From: Comamonadaceae bacterium
Lineage (GTDB): Bacteria; Pseudomonadota; Gammaproteobacteria; Burkholderiales; Burkholderiaceae_C
Direction of reading: 5' to 3'
Assembly: GCA_947450695.1 (NCBI GenBank)
Contig: CANFWV010000017.1
Coordinates: forward strand, 1 to 54,611
DNA: 54,611 bases
Position numbers and translations under genes: made by a program. A model generated the notes under the pieces. The model was given only the letters and a program-made list of their open reading frames with translations, was not told the DNA's origin and ran no database searches. The first letter of the stretch is position 1, and each line of letters starts with the position of its first letter. Of this stretch, positions 27,075-35,915 are shown one piece after another.

Positions 27075-28390
27075 GCCCGCTCAGCCTAGCGCTGCTGATC
27101 TTCGGCATTATGCTGGTCAGCATGGCGCTTCGGGTGCCCATTGCGGTTTCGATGTTTGCTGCGGGGGCGGCTGGCTACGTCATGCAGACCGGTTGGGGAC
27201 CGTTTTCCAACTTCCTCAACGCTCAGGCCTTTGCGCGTTTTGCGAGCTATGACCTGTCGGTTATTCCGCTGTTCATCTTGATGGGTCACTTCGCCACACA
27301 AGGCGGCATCAGCAAAGCTCTGTTTCAATTCGCCGCTGGTGTCATGGGTGGCTTCAAAGGCGGACTGGCCATGGCTGCTGTATTGGCAAGCGCTGCGTTT
27401 GGAGCGATCTGCGGTTCGTCAGTGGCAACGGCCGCAACCATCACGGGCGTCGCCTTGCCGGAGATGAAGCGTCACGGTTACTCTGGGCGACTGGCAACCG
27501 GCACGCTGGCTGCGGGCGGCACTCTCGGCATCCTGATTCCACCCTCTGTGCCACTGGTCATCTACGCCATTTTGACTGAGCAAAACATCGCCAAGTTGTT
27601 TGCTGCGGCGATGGTCCCCGGCATCATCGCCATGCTCGGCTACATGGTGGCGATTGGTATTTATGTTCGACTGGTTCCGGGGCAAGCCCCTGAAGTCGAC
27701 CCTGATCGACCGCCGCTGACACTGGCATCTTTGATGGGAATCATCCCCATCGGCATCATCTTCGCGATTGTTTTTGGCGGGATTTATGGCGGCGTTTTTA
27801 CACCCACTGAAGGTGCCGCAGTGGGCGCAGCAGCGACCTTTTTAGCCGCATTGCTAAAGCGCGAGATCACTTGGGCCAAATTCAAGCTATGTTTTTACGC
27901 CACCGCCAACAGCTCAGCCATGATTTTTCTAATCTTCATCGGCGCGGACCTGATGAATTCAGCATTGGCTTTAACGCAAGTCCCGAACCAGTTGGCCAGC
28001 TTGGTGGGCGGGTGGGGGCTGTCACCGCTGATGGTGGTCACCGCGATCTTGCTCTTTTATGTGGTGTTGGGCGCGGTCATGGACGAACTCTCAATGCTGC
28101 TACTGACCATCCCGATCTTTTTCCCGATGGTCATCGGCATGGACTTCGGTATGCCACGCGAATCGGTCGCCATCTGGTTTGGCATCATGGTGCTAATGAC
28201 GGTCGGCTTCGGACTCTTGGCACCGCCTGTCGGCCTCAACGTCTACGTCGTCAATGGCCTTGCCAAAGACGTGCCCATCGGTGAAAGCTACAAGGGCGTG
28301 ATGCCATTTTTGATCAGCGATGCCCTGCGCACCACCTTGCTGCTGCTGTTTCCGAGCGTGTCGCTATGGCTGGTCAAATACGTCTCGTAA
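27071..28390 (+). CDS. dctM: TRAP transporter large permease (DctM)
   Basis: DctM is the ion-coupled translocating subunit, with about 12 membrane segments in 439 residues. Family markers are LGFRVPI-type MALRVPIAVSMFAAGAAGYV, the hairpin region AAFGAICGSSVATAATITG, GTLAAGGTLGILIPPSVPLV, EGAAVGAAATFLAALL and GFGLLAPPVGLNVYVVNGL. It imports a carboxylate with sodium together with DctQ and a DctP-type binding protein. The substrate is not readable from the permease. It is followed by a 166-base gap before the isomerase-like gene. Confidence 0.94.
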   Translation: MSPLSLALLIFGIMLVSMALRVPIAVSMFAAGAAGYVMQTGWGPFSNFLNAQAFARFASYDLSVIPLFILMGHFATQGGISKALFQFAAGVMGGFKGGLAMAAVLASAAFGAICGSSVATAATITGVALPEMKRHGYSGRLATGTLAAGGTLGILIPPSVPLVIYAILTEQNIAKLFAAAMVPGIIAMLGYMVAIGIYVRLVPGQAPEVDPDRPPLTLASLMGIIPIGIIFAIVFGGIYGGVFTPTEGAAVGAAATFLAALLKREITWAKFKLCFYATANSSAMIFLIFIGADLMNSALALTQVPNQLASLVGGWGLSPLMVVTAILLFYVVLGAVMDELSMLLLTIPIFFPMVIGMDFGMPRESVAIWFGIMVLMTVGFGLLAPPVGLNVYVVNGLAKDVPIGESYKGVMPFLISDALRTTLLLLFPSVSLWLVKYVS

Positions 28391-28556
28391 GTCGCTGACT
28401 TTTAGCACCCAAAATCTACTTAATCACCAAATTCACTTGACGATTTAAAAAAACATTCATAAGCTACAAACTCACTTACATCAGCGTCGGACTATTCAGT
28501 TTTATTTTCAGATCCAGTCCTGATAAATAACCGGGTCCCAACCAAGAAATCTGACT

Positions 28557-29318
28557 ATGTTTGATCGAGAGTACGGATCCCTCGCCACGATTGGCATCAC
28601 GGTTCCGCAAGCCAACACGACAGTTGAGCCGGAAATGACGGCCTTGATGCCAGATGGCGTCAGCATGTTGATCGGCCGACTTCAAGGTAGTCGCGAAAAC
28701 TCTCGAAATCGCTTACTTGAATACCTAGACAACTTCGGCGAGACCTTATCGGACTTTGACACAGCACCACTGGATGCTGTTGGGTATGCTTGCACAGCAA
28801 CGTCATACCTGATTGGTGCAGAACAAGAGGAGCGTCGTATCGGTGAATTCTCAGCGAAAGCCGGCTTTCCGATCGTCACCGCAGCGCAGGCCATTCGTGC
28901 GGCGCTCAAACATCTTGGAGCGCGAAAAATAGCCTTGTTTGCGCCATATCCCGCTTGGGCCGTTGAGGCGAGTCAGACCTACTGGAAAAATGCAGGATTC
29001 TCGATCACAGACACCAAAACTGTCTCGCTCGACACCAGCGACACACGCCATGTCTATCGAATCAGGACCCAAATGGTTCTCGACAGCGTTGAACACCTCG
29101 ACTGGACAGACGCTGATGCGGTAGTGCTAACGGGTACCGGCGTGCCAACGTTGCGGGCCATCGGCGACATTGCGCGCCGCTCTGGCAAACCGGTACTGTC
29201 TTCCAATTTATGCTTGGCTTGGTATTTGTTAAAGCAACTGAAGGCTGACCAGAACCTGCCTCCGCCGGGCATCGGCGAGTCTTTGTATGGCGGATGGAAT
29301 TCGCGTATACGCGCCTGA
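28557..29318 (+). CDS. Maleate isomerase/arylmalonate decarboxylase-like protein
   Basis: This 253-residue protein belongs to the Asp/Glu racemase superfamily, closest in pattern to maleate cis-trans isomerases and arylmalonate decarboxylases. The N-terminal ATIGITVPQANTTVEPEMTA is typical, and the first catalytic cysteine is Cys79 in VGYACTATSYLIG. At the place where two-cysteine members carry the second cysteine (about residue 193) the sequence is VVLTGTGVPTLRAI, with Thr-Gly-Thr. Cys219 lies in SSNLCLAW, a different position. One-cysteine chemistry (decarboxylase-like or non-racemising) is therefore inferred. It is followed by a Bug binding protein gene and the flavin monooxygenase. Confidence 0.78.
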   Translation: MFDREYGSLATIGITVPQANTTVEPEMTALMPDGVSMLIGRLQGSRENSRNRLLEYLDNFGETLSDFDTAPLDAVGYACTATSYLIGAEQEERRIGEFSAKAGFPIVTAAQAIRAALKHLGARKIALFAPYPAWAVEASQTYWKNAGFSITDTKTVSLDTSDTRHVYRIRTQMVLDSVEHLDWTDADAVVLTGTGVPTLRAIGDIARRSGKPVLSSNLCLAWYLLKQLKADQNLPPPGIGESLYGGWNSRIRA

Positions 29319-29370
29319 CATTTCCACGCGACATCAAACTTTATCAATGCGACTGCACGGGGTCATGGAA

Positions 29371-30381
29371 ATGCAAAAAAAGGTCTCGTGCTGCATGCGT
29401 TCAATGGTCAACAAAACGGGGCTCGGGTTCGGGCTTGTTGCGGCACTGGCAGCTCCACTCATTTGTACAGCCCAGAGCGATGCATATCCCAACAAACCAC
29501 TGACACTGGTTGTCCCCTTTGCCGCCGGAGGCGGAACCGATGGTACCGCCCGCGTTTTCGCTGCGGCCCTTGGCCTGCAACTCGGTCGAAACGTCGTGGT
29601 CCAAAACAAGCCCAGTGCGGGCGGCGTCCAAACGACGGGAGCTGTTGCGAATTCAGCGCCGGATGGATACACCCTCCTATGGGCGAATACAACCACATTC
29701 GGAGTGGCCCCCCTCTTGGTCCCCAACGTTCCTTACGACCCGATCAAGTCCTTCCAACACATCAGCCGTGCAGCAACTGGTCCGCTGACGCTGGTCGTGA
29801 ACAACGCGGTACCAGCGAAAAACCTGGCAGAACTCACGGCCTATGCAAAGGCCCACCCAGGCGCACTTAACTTTGGATCGGCCGGCGTTGGCTCAGTGAT
29901 TCATCTGACCGGAGAATTTTTTAAATCCAGGGCAGACATCGACATCGTTCACGTCCCCTACAAGGGCAATGCGCCCGCGTTGATCGATGTCATGAGCGGT
30001 CAAATTCAGATGATGTTCATTGGCATTGGTCATGTTGCCCAGTACGTCAAAGCCGGCAAGCTGAAAGCCATTGCCATTGCCAGTTCGAAACGCCATGCAC
30101 TGGCACCTAATCTTCTAACTTTCGCTGAGTCAGGTATGGCTGATTTCGAAATCACAGAATGGTTTGGCTTGGCCGCACCAGCCGGCGTTTCTGGGCCGGT
30201 GTTGGACAAATTGAACGATGCCTTCCGAAAGGCAGCAGCCACTGAAGCAGTTCGCTCCGCCTTCACCAGTTACGGTTACGACGCAGTGAGCGAAACGCCC
30301 GAACAATTCAAAGCCGCGGTAGAGCGCGAGGGCCTTCGTTGGAAGGCTGTGATCAAGCCACTTGACATCAACCTCAACTAA
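29371..30381 (+). CDS. Bug-family TTT substrate-binding protein (1)
   Basis: This is a periplasmic binding protein of the tripartite tricarboxylate transporter class (Bug/TctC-like), which captures small carboxylates or related metabolites. An N-terminal signal peptide precedes YPNKPLTLVVPFAAGGGTDG, the first conserved element. Others are VQNKPSAGG, APDGYTLLWANTT, AYAKAHPGALNFGSAG and VHVPYKGNAPALIDVMSGQI. The frame is open from 29287, but starts before 29319 would overlap the upstream gene; ATG 29371 (or 29365) follows GGGG and is preferred. It lies between the isomerase-like gene and the monooxygenase, so its ligand may be their substrate. Confidence 0.9.
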   Translation: MQKKVSCCMRSMVNKTGLGFGLVAALAAPLICTAQSDAYPNKPLTLVVPFAAGGGTDGTARVFAAALGLQLGRNVVVQNKPSAGGVQTTGAVANSAPDGYTLLWANTTTFGVAPLLVPNVPYDPIKSFQHISRAATGPLTLVVNNAVPAKNLAELTAYAKAHPGALNFGSAGVGSVIHLTGEFFKSRADIDIVHVPYKGNAPALIDVMSGQIQMMFIGIGHVAQYVKAGKLKAIAIASSKRHALAPNLLTFAESGMADFEITEWFGLAAPAGVSGPVLDKLNDAFRKAAATEAVRSAFTSYGYDAVSETPEQFKAAVEREGLRWKAVIKPLDINLN

Positions 30382-30402
30382 TTTTTAGAAAATGAAGTGT
30401 GC

Positions 30403-32064
30403 ATGACACGAATGATTGAGACACCGGTGCTGATTGTTGGGGCCGGACCGATTGGCCTGGGCTTGGCGCTTGATCTAGGCAAACGCGGCACTGAATGCAT
30501 CCTCATCGAGCTGACCGATGGTGTCATTGTTCAACCCAAAATTGGCTTGATGGCGGTCCGGACCATGGAGATCTTTCGTCGCTGGGGCATTGCCGATGAG
30601 GTACGCAGCGCAGGTTTTCCTCGCGATTACAAACTCTCCATGGTCTTTTGCACCAGCTTGGCGGGTCACTTGCTAGACCGTGACGATTACCCAAGTCTTG
30701 ATGACATGGAAACGCCGCAGTGGAGTACCGAAAAGAAACAGCGCTGCCCGCAGATTTGGCTCAACCCCATCATGCAGGCGGCCGTTGAGAAGCAGCCATC
30801 GGTGAACTTGCACCTGCGCTGGAAGCTGGAAAGTTTCGAACAATTTGAGACGCATGTGCTGGCGCAGGTAACCGACCTGAACAACGGCGAAAAAGTCCTG
30901 ATTCGCGCCAATTACATGGTGGGTTGCGATGGTGTGGGCAGTGCCGTTCGCAACGCGCTCGGCATTGACATGCAGGGCAATCCAAAGCTCAGTTATTCCA
31001 TTAGTATTCTGATGCGTTTGCCGGGGCTGCTGCAGGCCATCGACAAAGGCGAAGCCGAACGATACCTGTTCGTCGGTCCTGAAGGGACTTGGGGTAACTG
31101 GACTGTGATCGATGGCAAAGACCTCTGGCGCATGACGATCCTAGGAACCGAGGAAAAACTCGACATCGAGAACTTAGATCCAGCAGCATGGATTCGTCGA
31201 GGCCTCGGGCGGGACGATATTCCTTTTGAGGTTTTGTCGATTCTCCCTTGGCGGCGCAGCGAGTTAATCGCCAAACATTTTGCAGACCAGCGTGTGATTT
31301 TGGCCGGCGATGCGGCCCACACCATGTCACCGACCGGTGGCATGGGCATGAACACGGGGATGGGCGACGCCTTTGATCTGGGATGGAAGTTGAATGCCGT
31401 CTTGCAGGGCTGGGCCGATCCAGCATTGCTCGATTCATATGAAGCCGAGCGCAGGCCAGTGGCGGCACGTAATGCAGCCTTCTCAACGCACAACTGGAAC
31501 TCTTGGCGCTCAGTGCAAAATTGCGCCAACATTCTGGAAGCGACTGACGTTGGCTCACAACTGCGTGCCGACATCGGGGCCAGCCTGAAGGCCGCCACCA
31601 AAGTCGATTGGGCGTCTTGGGGACTTCAGATGGGCTACCGTTACGACGACTCACCCATTTGCATGCCTGACGGTTCGCCAGCAACACCGGATGATTACGG
31701 CACCTACGTTCCGAGTGCACGACCGGGCGGCAGGGCTCCGCATGCATGGCTTTCCGACGGACGCTCGACCCTCGATTTGTTCGGCAATGGCTTTGTACTC
31801 TTGCAATTTCCGGCAGAGCAATCGAATGGCATCGCCGCCCTGCAAGAGGCCGCGCGCAAGCACGGCGTACCGCTGTCAGTCGTCATTATTGAAGATACCG
31901 CCATTGCGAAACTCTATGAGCAGCCACTGGTCTTGGTTCGCCCGGACGGCCATGTTTCTTGGCGCGGCAGCCAGGTGGATGACGCGGAACTCATAATCAA
32001 TACTGTGCGCGGTGCAGTTAGCACTCAGGACGGCGTCCCTTCAGCTGTGCGCGGCGCCAAGTAA
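30403..32064 (+). CDS. FAD-dependent aromatic-type monooxygenase
   Basis: This is a flavoprotein hydroxylase of the PheA/TfdB/MhpA group (group A, NAD(P)H-dependent), 553 residues. It shows the FAD/ADP motif VLIVGAGPIGLGLALDLG at the N-terminus, the DG motif in YMVGCDGVGSAVRNALG, the GD motif in RVILAGDAAHTMSPTGGMG followed by MNTGMGDAFDLGWKL, and a C-terminal thioredoxin-like domain (about residues 410-550). The ATG at 30403 is used; a GTG two codons earlier is possible. The substrate is likely a phenolic or similar ring, but no ring-cleavage enzyme is adjacent. Its last 40 bases overlap the 3' end of the opposite-strand AhpD-like gene. Confidence 0.9.
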   Translation: MTRMIETPVLIVGAGPIGLGLALDLGKRGTECILIELTDGVIVQPKIGLMAVRTMEIFRRWGIADEVRSAGFPRDYKLSMVFCTSLAGHLLDRDDYPSLDDMETPQWSTEKKQRCPQIWLNPIMQAAVEKQPSVNLHLRWKLESFEQFETHVLAQVTDLNNGEKVLIRANYMVGCDGVGSAVRNALGIDMQGNPKLSYSISILMRLPGLLQAIDKGEAERYLFVGPEGTWGNWTVIDGKDLWRMTILGTEEKLDIENLDPAAWIRRGLGRDDIPFEVLSILPWRRSELIAKHFADQRVILAGDAAHTMSPTGGMGMNTGMGDAFDLGWKLNAVLQGWADPALLDSYEAERRPVAARNAAFSTHNWNSWRSVQNCANILEATDVGSQLRADIGASLKAATKVDWASWGLQMGYRYDDSPICMPDGSPATPDDYGTYVPSARPGGRAPHAWLSDGRSTLDLFGNGFVLLQFPAEQSNGIAALQEAARKHGVPLSVVIIEDTAIAKLYEQPLVLVRPDGHVSWRGSQVDDAELIINTVRGAVSTQDGVPSAVRGAK

Positions 32065-32771
32065 AAGCCCCCTTGGTCGGGTGTCTCGGCCCATGCTTTG
32101 AAGGGCTCGGACGGCATCACCTTGCCAGACTGCATGACCTTCAGCCACACGCCACTCGCCTCAAGAAATCGGTTCACACCGCAAGGCCATAGCACCAAGC
32201 TCAGCGCCTCGGCAATCTTGGGTTCTGAGACACCACAGGCATAGCAATCCTCGAGCTCCACTTCAAGACCCCATTGCTGGTCGCGCGATGCAAAAGCGAC
32301 CAACAGTGCCAAGTGTGGAAGCACCAGCGGCAGCTCCGGATAGTCTGCAAGCAACGCGGCCTTACCCGCAACATAGGCCGCTCGCGCACACGGCTGAGGA
32401 AAGTACGGTTGCCAGTGGACTTCTAAAAACTGGAAAGTTTCGACGCCTTGCGACCAGGCCACAAGCCTGAACACAGCTTCGGCAAGACGGTCGGTACCGC
32501 CAGACTTGAAGAACAGATCGATATGATGCGTGCCAATTTTTTCCTTCGCGGCAGTGAGCAATGCAAGCCACACAAACTCGCGCTCTAAGTCGCTCAAATA
32601 ATGCCTATCTAGCGTGAGCGTCTTGTAGATCACGCCATACACATCCTGCAACTCGGGCAGCGCTGCGGCCATCGCCCCTTGATGTGGCAGCACATACCCG
32701 CGCCGCGTCCTGAAATCTTCAATCCGCTCGCGCACGGCGGCGGCGGTAGGCGAATAAGGAGGCTTTGCCAT
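32025..32771 (-). CDS. Double AhpD-like (carboxymuconolactone decarboxylase family) protein
   Basis: This 248-residue protein seems to hold two AhpD-like helical repeats. The first contains REFVWLALLTAAKEKIGTHH followed by DLFFKSGGTDRLAEAV; the second contains LVAFASRDQQWGLEVELEDC and ACGVSEPKIAEALSLVLW. In the first repeat the family His is kept, but the cysteines of the CxxCxxxH peroxidase motif are absent; the second has neither at the normal spacing. Redox activity is therefore unlikely, and a decarboxylase-like or lactone-processing role is possible. The ATG at 32771 has AAGGTG at good spacing; a GTG three codons upstream is less likely. It follows the Bug gene at 32782 closely. Confidence 0.7.
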   Translation of the reverse strand: MAKPPYSPTAAAVRERIEDFRTRRGYVLPHQGAMAAALPELQDVYGVIYKTLTLDRHYLSDLEREFVWLALLTAAKEKIGTHHIDLFFKSGGTDRLAEAVFRLVAWSQGVETFQFLEVHWQPYFPQPCARAAYVAGKAALLADYPELPLVLPHLALLVAFASRDQQWGLEVELEDCYACGVSEPKIAEALSLVLWPCGVNRFLEASGVWLKVMQSGKVMPSEPFKAWAETPDQGGFYLAPRTAEGTPS

Positions 32772-32781
32772 TTGCGTCACC

Positions 32782-33789
32782 TTAATCGGCCCGGATGTTT
32801 GAGGCTCGGATCACGTCGCCCCAACGCTTACGCTCGGCATCAATGAGCTTCAAAAATTGAGGCTGCGTTGAAGACATCGGCTCCGCACCAAGCTCTGCCA
32901 AACGTCGCACGACCGCGGGATCTGCCAGCGCGGTTTGGATCGCGCGCGACAACGATGTCACGATCGGCTCAGGCATTTGCGCCGGGCCAACAATGCTGAA
33001 CCAGTTGCTCATATTGAAATCCGGTAGCGTGCGGTTAATCAACGCAAGCCCGGCCAGTTGCGTAGAGCCGCGCTCGCCTCCAAAAGCAATGCCCCGTAGT
33101 TGGCCGGACTTGACCTGCCCTAAGTAGTCGGACATGTTGCCGAGCAACATCTTCACACGCCCAGCCTGAAGGTCGATCATGGCTTGAGAGCCGCCCTTGT
33201 AGGGCACATGCACGATGTCGATGTTGGCTTGCCGACGGAACAATTCACCCGCGAGGTGACCAATCGATCCGGTGCCCGCCGACGCATAAGAAATCTCTCC
33301 CGGATGCGCCTTGGCATAAGCAATCAACTCTGGCACCGACTTGAACGGTGCGTCATTCGAAGACACCAGCAGCGAGTAAATGTTGGCGATGGACGCGATC
33401 GGCGTGAGCTCAGTCTGCGTGTTGAATGAAATTTTCACACCGGGCAGCTGAGGTGCAACGGCCAGCATGCTCATCGTCGCAAAACCGAGCGTGAGGCCAT
33501 CGGGGACCGAATGCGCAACTGCCTCTGCGGCAATGAACCCGTTGGCCCCGGCACGCGTTTCAACAATGACGTTCTGGCCGAGAATCGGTCGCAGACCTTC
33601 AGCCAAGATGCGGCAAACCAGGTCGCCAGAGCCACCCGCGGCAAACCCGTTGATAAGACGGATGGGCTTGGCCGGCTTCCAAGCGTCAACTTGAGAAAAC
33701 GCAGGCAGCGTTGCCGCCACCAAGCTGCTACCCAGCGCGGCCAGCAGGCTGCGCCGGCTTAACGGTTCGGTTCGGTTTTCAGGATGCAT
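32782..33789 (-). CDS. Bug-family TTT substrate-binding protein (2)
   Basis: This periplasmic binding protein of 335 residues has a twin-arginine-like signal (EPLSRRSLLAALGSSLVAA) instead of a plain Sec signal. Family blocks are KPIRLINGFAAGGSGDLVCR, VETRAGANGFIAAEAV, YAKAHPGEISYASAGTGSIG and VHVPYKGGSQAMIDLQAGRV. AAGGA lies before the ATG at 33789. It is the middle gene of a minus-strand run: racemase-like, Bug 3, Bug 2, AhpD-like. Two Bug genes side by side with different sequences suggest two related ligands or divergence after an old duplication. Ligand unknown. Confidence 0.9.
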   Translation of the reverse strand: MHPENRTEPLSRRSLLAALGSSLVAATLPAFSQVDAWKPAKPIRLINGFAAGGSGDLVCRILAEGLRPILGQNVIVETRAGANGFIAAEAVAHSVPDGLTLGFATMSMLAVAPQLPGVKISFNTQTELTPIASIANIYSLLVSSNDAPFKSVPELIAYAKAHPGEISYASAGTGSIGHLAGELFRRQANIDIVHVPYKGGSQAMIDLQAGRVKMLLGNMSDYLGQVKSGQLRGIAFGGERGSTQLAGLALINRTLPDFNMSNWFSIVGPAQMPEPIVTSLSRAIQTALADPAVVRRLAELGAEPMSSTQPQFLKLIDAERKRWGDVIRASNIRAD

Positions 33790-33817
33790 GATGATTCCTT
33801 GAGGAAATTCAGTTGAC

Positions 33818-34813
33818 TCAGTTAACTTGAGCGTTAGACGATTTCACAGCCTGCCCCCAGCGAACAATCTCGTCATCTAAAAATGCATTGGCTTGGGCGC
33901 GCGTGGTGGTGATTGACTCAGCCCCCATCTCGGCGATGCGCTGCCGCATCGCAGCAGACGCGCCCGCCGCAACGACCTCTTTGTTAAGACGGTCTAGCAC
34001 CATCAGTGGCGTCTTCGCTGGCGCGGCAATGCCCCACCACACGGAGACCTGCTGCTCGGGGTAGCCCTGCTCGCCGAACGTCGGCACGTTGGGCAACAAT
34101 GATGAACGTTGCGGTGCGGCCACGCCGATCACCTTGACCACGTTGCCCTTGATTTGTCCGATCACATTGGCTTGATTGGTGAAATACGCCTGTACGTGGC
34201 CGGCAAGAATGTCGTTCACAGCAGCTGAGCCGCCCTTGTACGGAACGTGTGTCAAGTCGATGCTGGCCAGTGTTTTGAACATCTCAGCCGACAGGTGCTC
34301 GGAACTGCCTGGGCCGCCAGATCCAAAATTCAATGTACCAGGAGCCTTCTTAGCCATGGCCACGAATTCCTTCACGTTGTTCGCAGGGAAGGATGGATGC
34401 ACGAGCAGGATGCCCGGTGCGCGCCCGACCACGGCGACCTGCGTGAGTTCGGTCTTCACGTCATAGGGCATCGACTTGAACAGCGTGACGTTGATGGCGT
34501 TGCCTGGCGATGTCAGGAGCAAGGTGTAGCCATCGGCAGGCGCCTTGGCCACGAAAGTCGAGCCGACGTTGCTGCCTGCGCCCGTCTTGTTCTCAACAAT
34601 GACCGACTGCCCGAGGCGCTGCGTGAGTTCTTGCGCGAGCGTGCGGCCAATTGCATCGACGCTGCCACCTGCGCCATAGGGGACGATGATTTTGATGGGC
34701 CGGTTTGGGTAATCCTGCGCCTGTGCCGGAAGCAGCGACAAGTTGGCAAGGCCTGCGGCCGTGAAGCCAATTGCACGCCTGAGCACATTTAAAAATAGGG
34801 ATGAAACTGTCAA
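33818..34813 (-). CDS. Bug-family TTT substrate-binding protein (3)
   Basis: This periplasmic binding protein of 331 residues has a Sec-type signal peptide ending near LLPAQAQ and the blocks YPNRPIKIIVPYGAGGSVDA, VENKTGAGSNVGSTFVA, APADGYTLLLTSPGNAIN and THVPYKGGSAAVNDILAGHV. The frame begins at a TTG (34813). A GTG at 34786 (VLRRAIGFTAAG) would give a more compact signal peptide, so the start is uncertain. It lies 20 bases downstream of the racemase-like gene and 28 bases upstream of Bug 2, so the four minus-strand genes probably form one transcript. Confidence 0.9.
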   Translation of the reverse strand: MTVSSLFLNVLRRAIGFTAAGLANLSLLPAQAQDYPNRPIKIIVPYGAGGSVDAIGRTLAQELTQRLGQSVIVENKTGAGSNVGSTFVAKAPADGYTLLLTSPGNAINVTLFKSMPYDVKTELTQVAVVGRAPGILLVHPSFPANNVKEFVAMAKKAPGTLNFGSGGPGSSEHLSAEMFKTLASIDLTHVPYKGGSAAVNDILAGHVQAYFTNQANVIGQIKGNVVKVIGVAAPQRSSLLPNVPTFGEQGYPEQQVSVWWGIAAPAKTPLMVLDRLNKEVVAAGASAAMRQRIAEMGAESITTTRAQANAFLDDEIVRWGQAVKSSNAQVN

Positions 34814-34833
34814 GCTAACGCCTATAGTTAGAT

Positions 34834-35655
34834 TCAGGGGTTGCGATCAGGGTCGGGAAGCGTGCTGTAAACATGGCCATAATGGCACCGAATTTCCGCC
34901 AGCTGGCTCGGCGGTGGTTGCTGATAGGCACAGCGTCGGGACGTCCAGACACCGCCCATAGAAGCGCGAAGCCGCACGGCTGTTTCCCCCATCTTGACCA
35001 AGGCCTTCACGCCGTTGATGATAGGGATACCTGTCGAACTGGCGTGGATGTTTTCGCGCGCAAGCAAAACCATGAGCACACCGACGGCGGGAATCACGGA
35101 TTCAGCGCCTTCCGCGGCAACCACTTCAACCTGCTCGAGAAAATGATGAATGAGCTCTTGGGCCGTGACAGGATCAGAAAACCCCTGATCAAGATCGACA
35201 AGCCGGATCATCTGCATCGACCGTGCACTGTGCAGCGTCTGCGTGTGACCATAGCGACGGTAGTTTTCAACAAGCCTCGGCACATGTTTTTGTGAGCCCG
35301 TGACGATGGCGAAGTTTCCCGCCATCAAACTGGCAAAGTAACCTGATGTTTCGCCAAGCCCGATCACGGGCATGTCCGTGATTTCCCGCGCCTCACGCAG
35401 GCCCGGGTCGCAGCTGTTGCCAATCAGGAATGCATCGAAACCTTGCTGGGTGGCGCGTTCAACATTCGCAAGGACCTCCTGCGTTTCGATGAACTCAAGG
35501 TAACGATACTGGTCGCCGACGCCACCGCGTCCTTCAATGCCGTGGATTTCGATGTCCGTTCCCGGATCGGCTACGGCGTCAAGGACTCCGCGCAGCGCAG
35601 CGTTGTACGCCGGCCATGCGGATGCTTTCGTCATACTCTGGTACCAGATCTTCAT
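34834..35655 (-). CDS. Asp/Glu/hydantoin racemase-family protein
   Basis: This is a racemase-superfamily protein, 273 residues from the ATG at 35655 (MKIWYQSMTKASAWPAYNAA); the frame stays open to 35748, and ATG 35706 is another option. The first catalytic cysteine is Cys82 in FLIGNSCDPGLREAREI. The region where hydantoin and aspartate racemases carry the second cysteine reads GAESVIPAVGVLMVLLA, without cysteine, near residue 190. The middle part (DMPVIGLGETSGYFASLMAG) fits the fold. A one-base racemisation mechanism is thus improbable, and lyase- or decarboxylase-like chemistry is inferred. It is the first gene of the minus-strand four-gene run and divergent from dctP. Confidence 0.78.
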   Translation of the reverse strand: MKIWYQSMTKASAWPAYNAALRGVLDAVADPGTDIEIHGIEGRGGVGDQYRYLEFIETQEVLANVERATQQGFDAFLIGNSCDPGLREAREITDMPVIGLGETSGYFASLMAGNFAIVTGSQKHVPRLVENYRRYGHTQTLHSARSMQMIRLVDLDQGFSDPVTAQELIHHFLEQVEVVAAEGAESVIPAVGVLMVLLARENIHASSTGIPIINGVKALVKMGETAVRLRASMGGVWTSRRCAYQQPPPSQLAEIRCHYGHVYSTLPDPDRNP

Positions 35656-35915
35656 AGAAGTGCGAATCAAATTAATTGACAGGTCGTCGTTCGGCCCGCA
35701 GATCATGCCGATGCGATTCGCGTTTGTAAAGATCTTTTCACGAAGCACTGTGGCCGACGACTATGCTGCGGTCAGGTCCAAAATTAAAAACGTTCAGAGC
35801 CGTCATTTTTCACTTGTTCGTAAGGGTATTTCATAGCCCCGATGGCGCTTTCGCCCCTTTTCAAAAGTCTTGGATTCCCGTAAGTTAGCCGCATCGTTAC
35901 ACCGGAGACTGTTAA

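Noticed and set aside
32782..34813. Adjacent Bug 2 and Bug 3 as a recent tandem duplication
   Set aside because: The two proteins differ in signal type and over most of their length outside shared family blocks, so a recent copy event is not supported.
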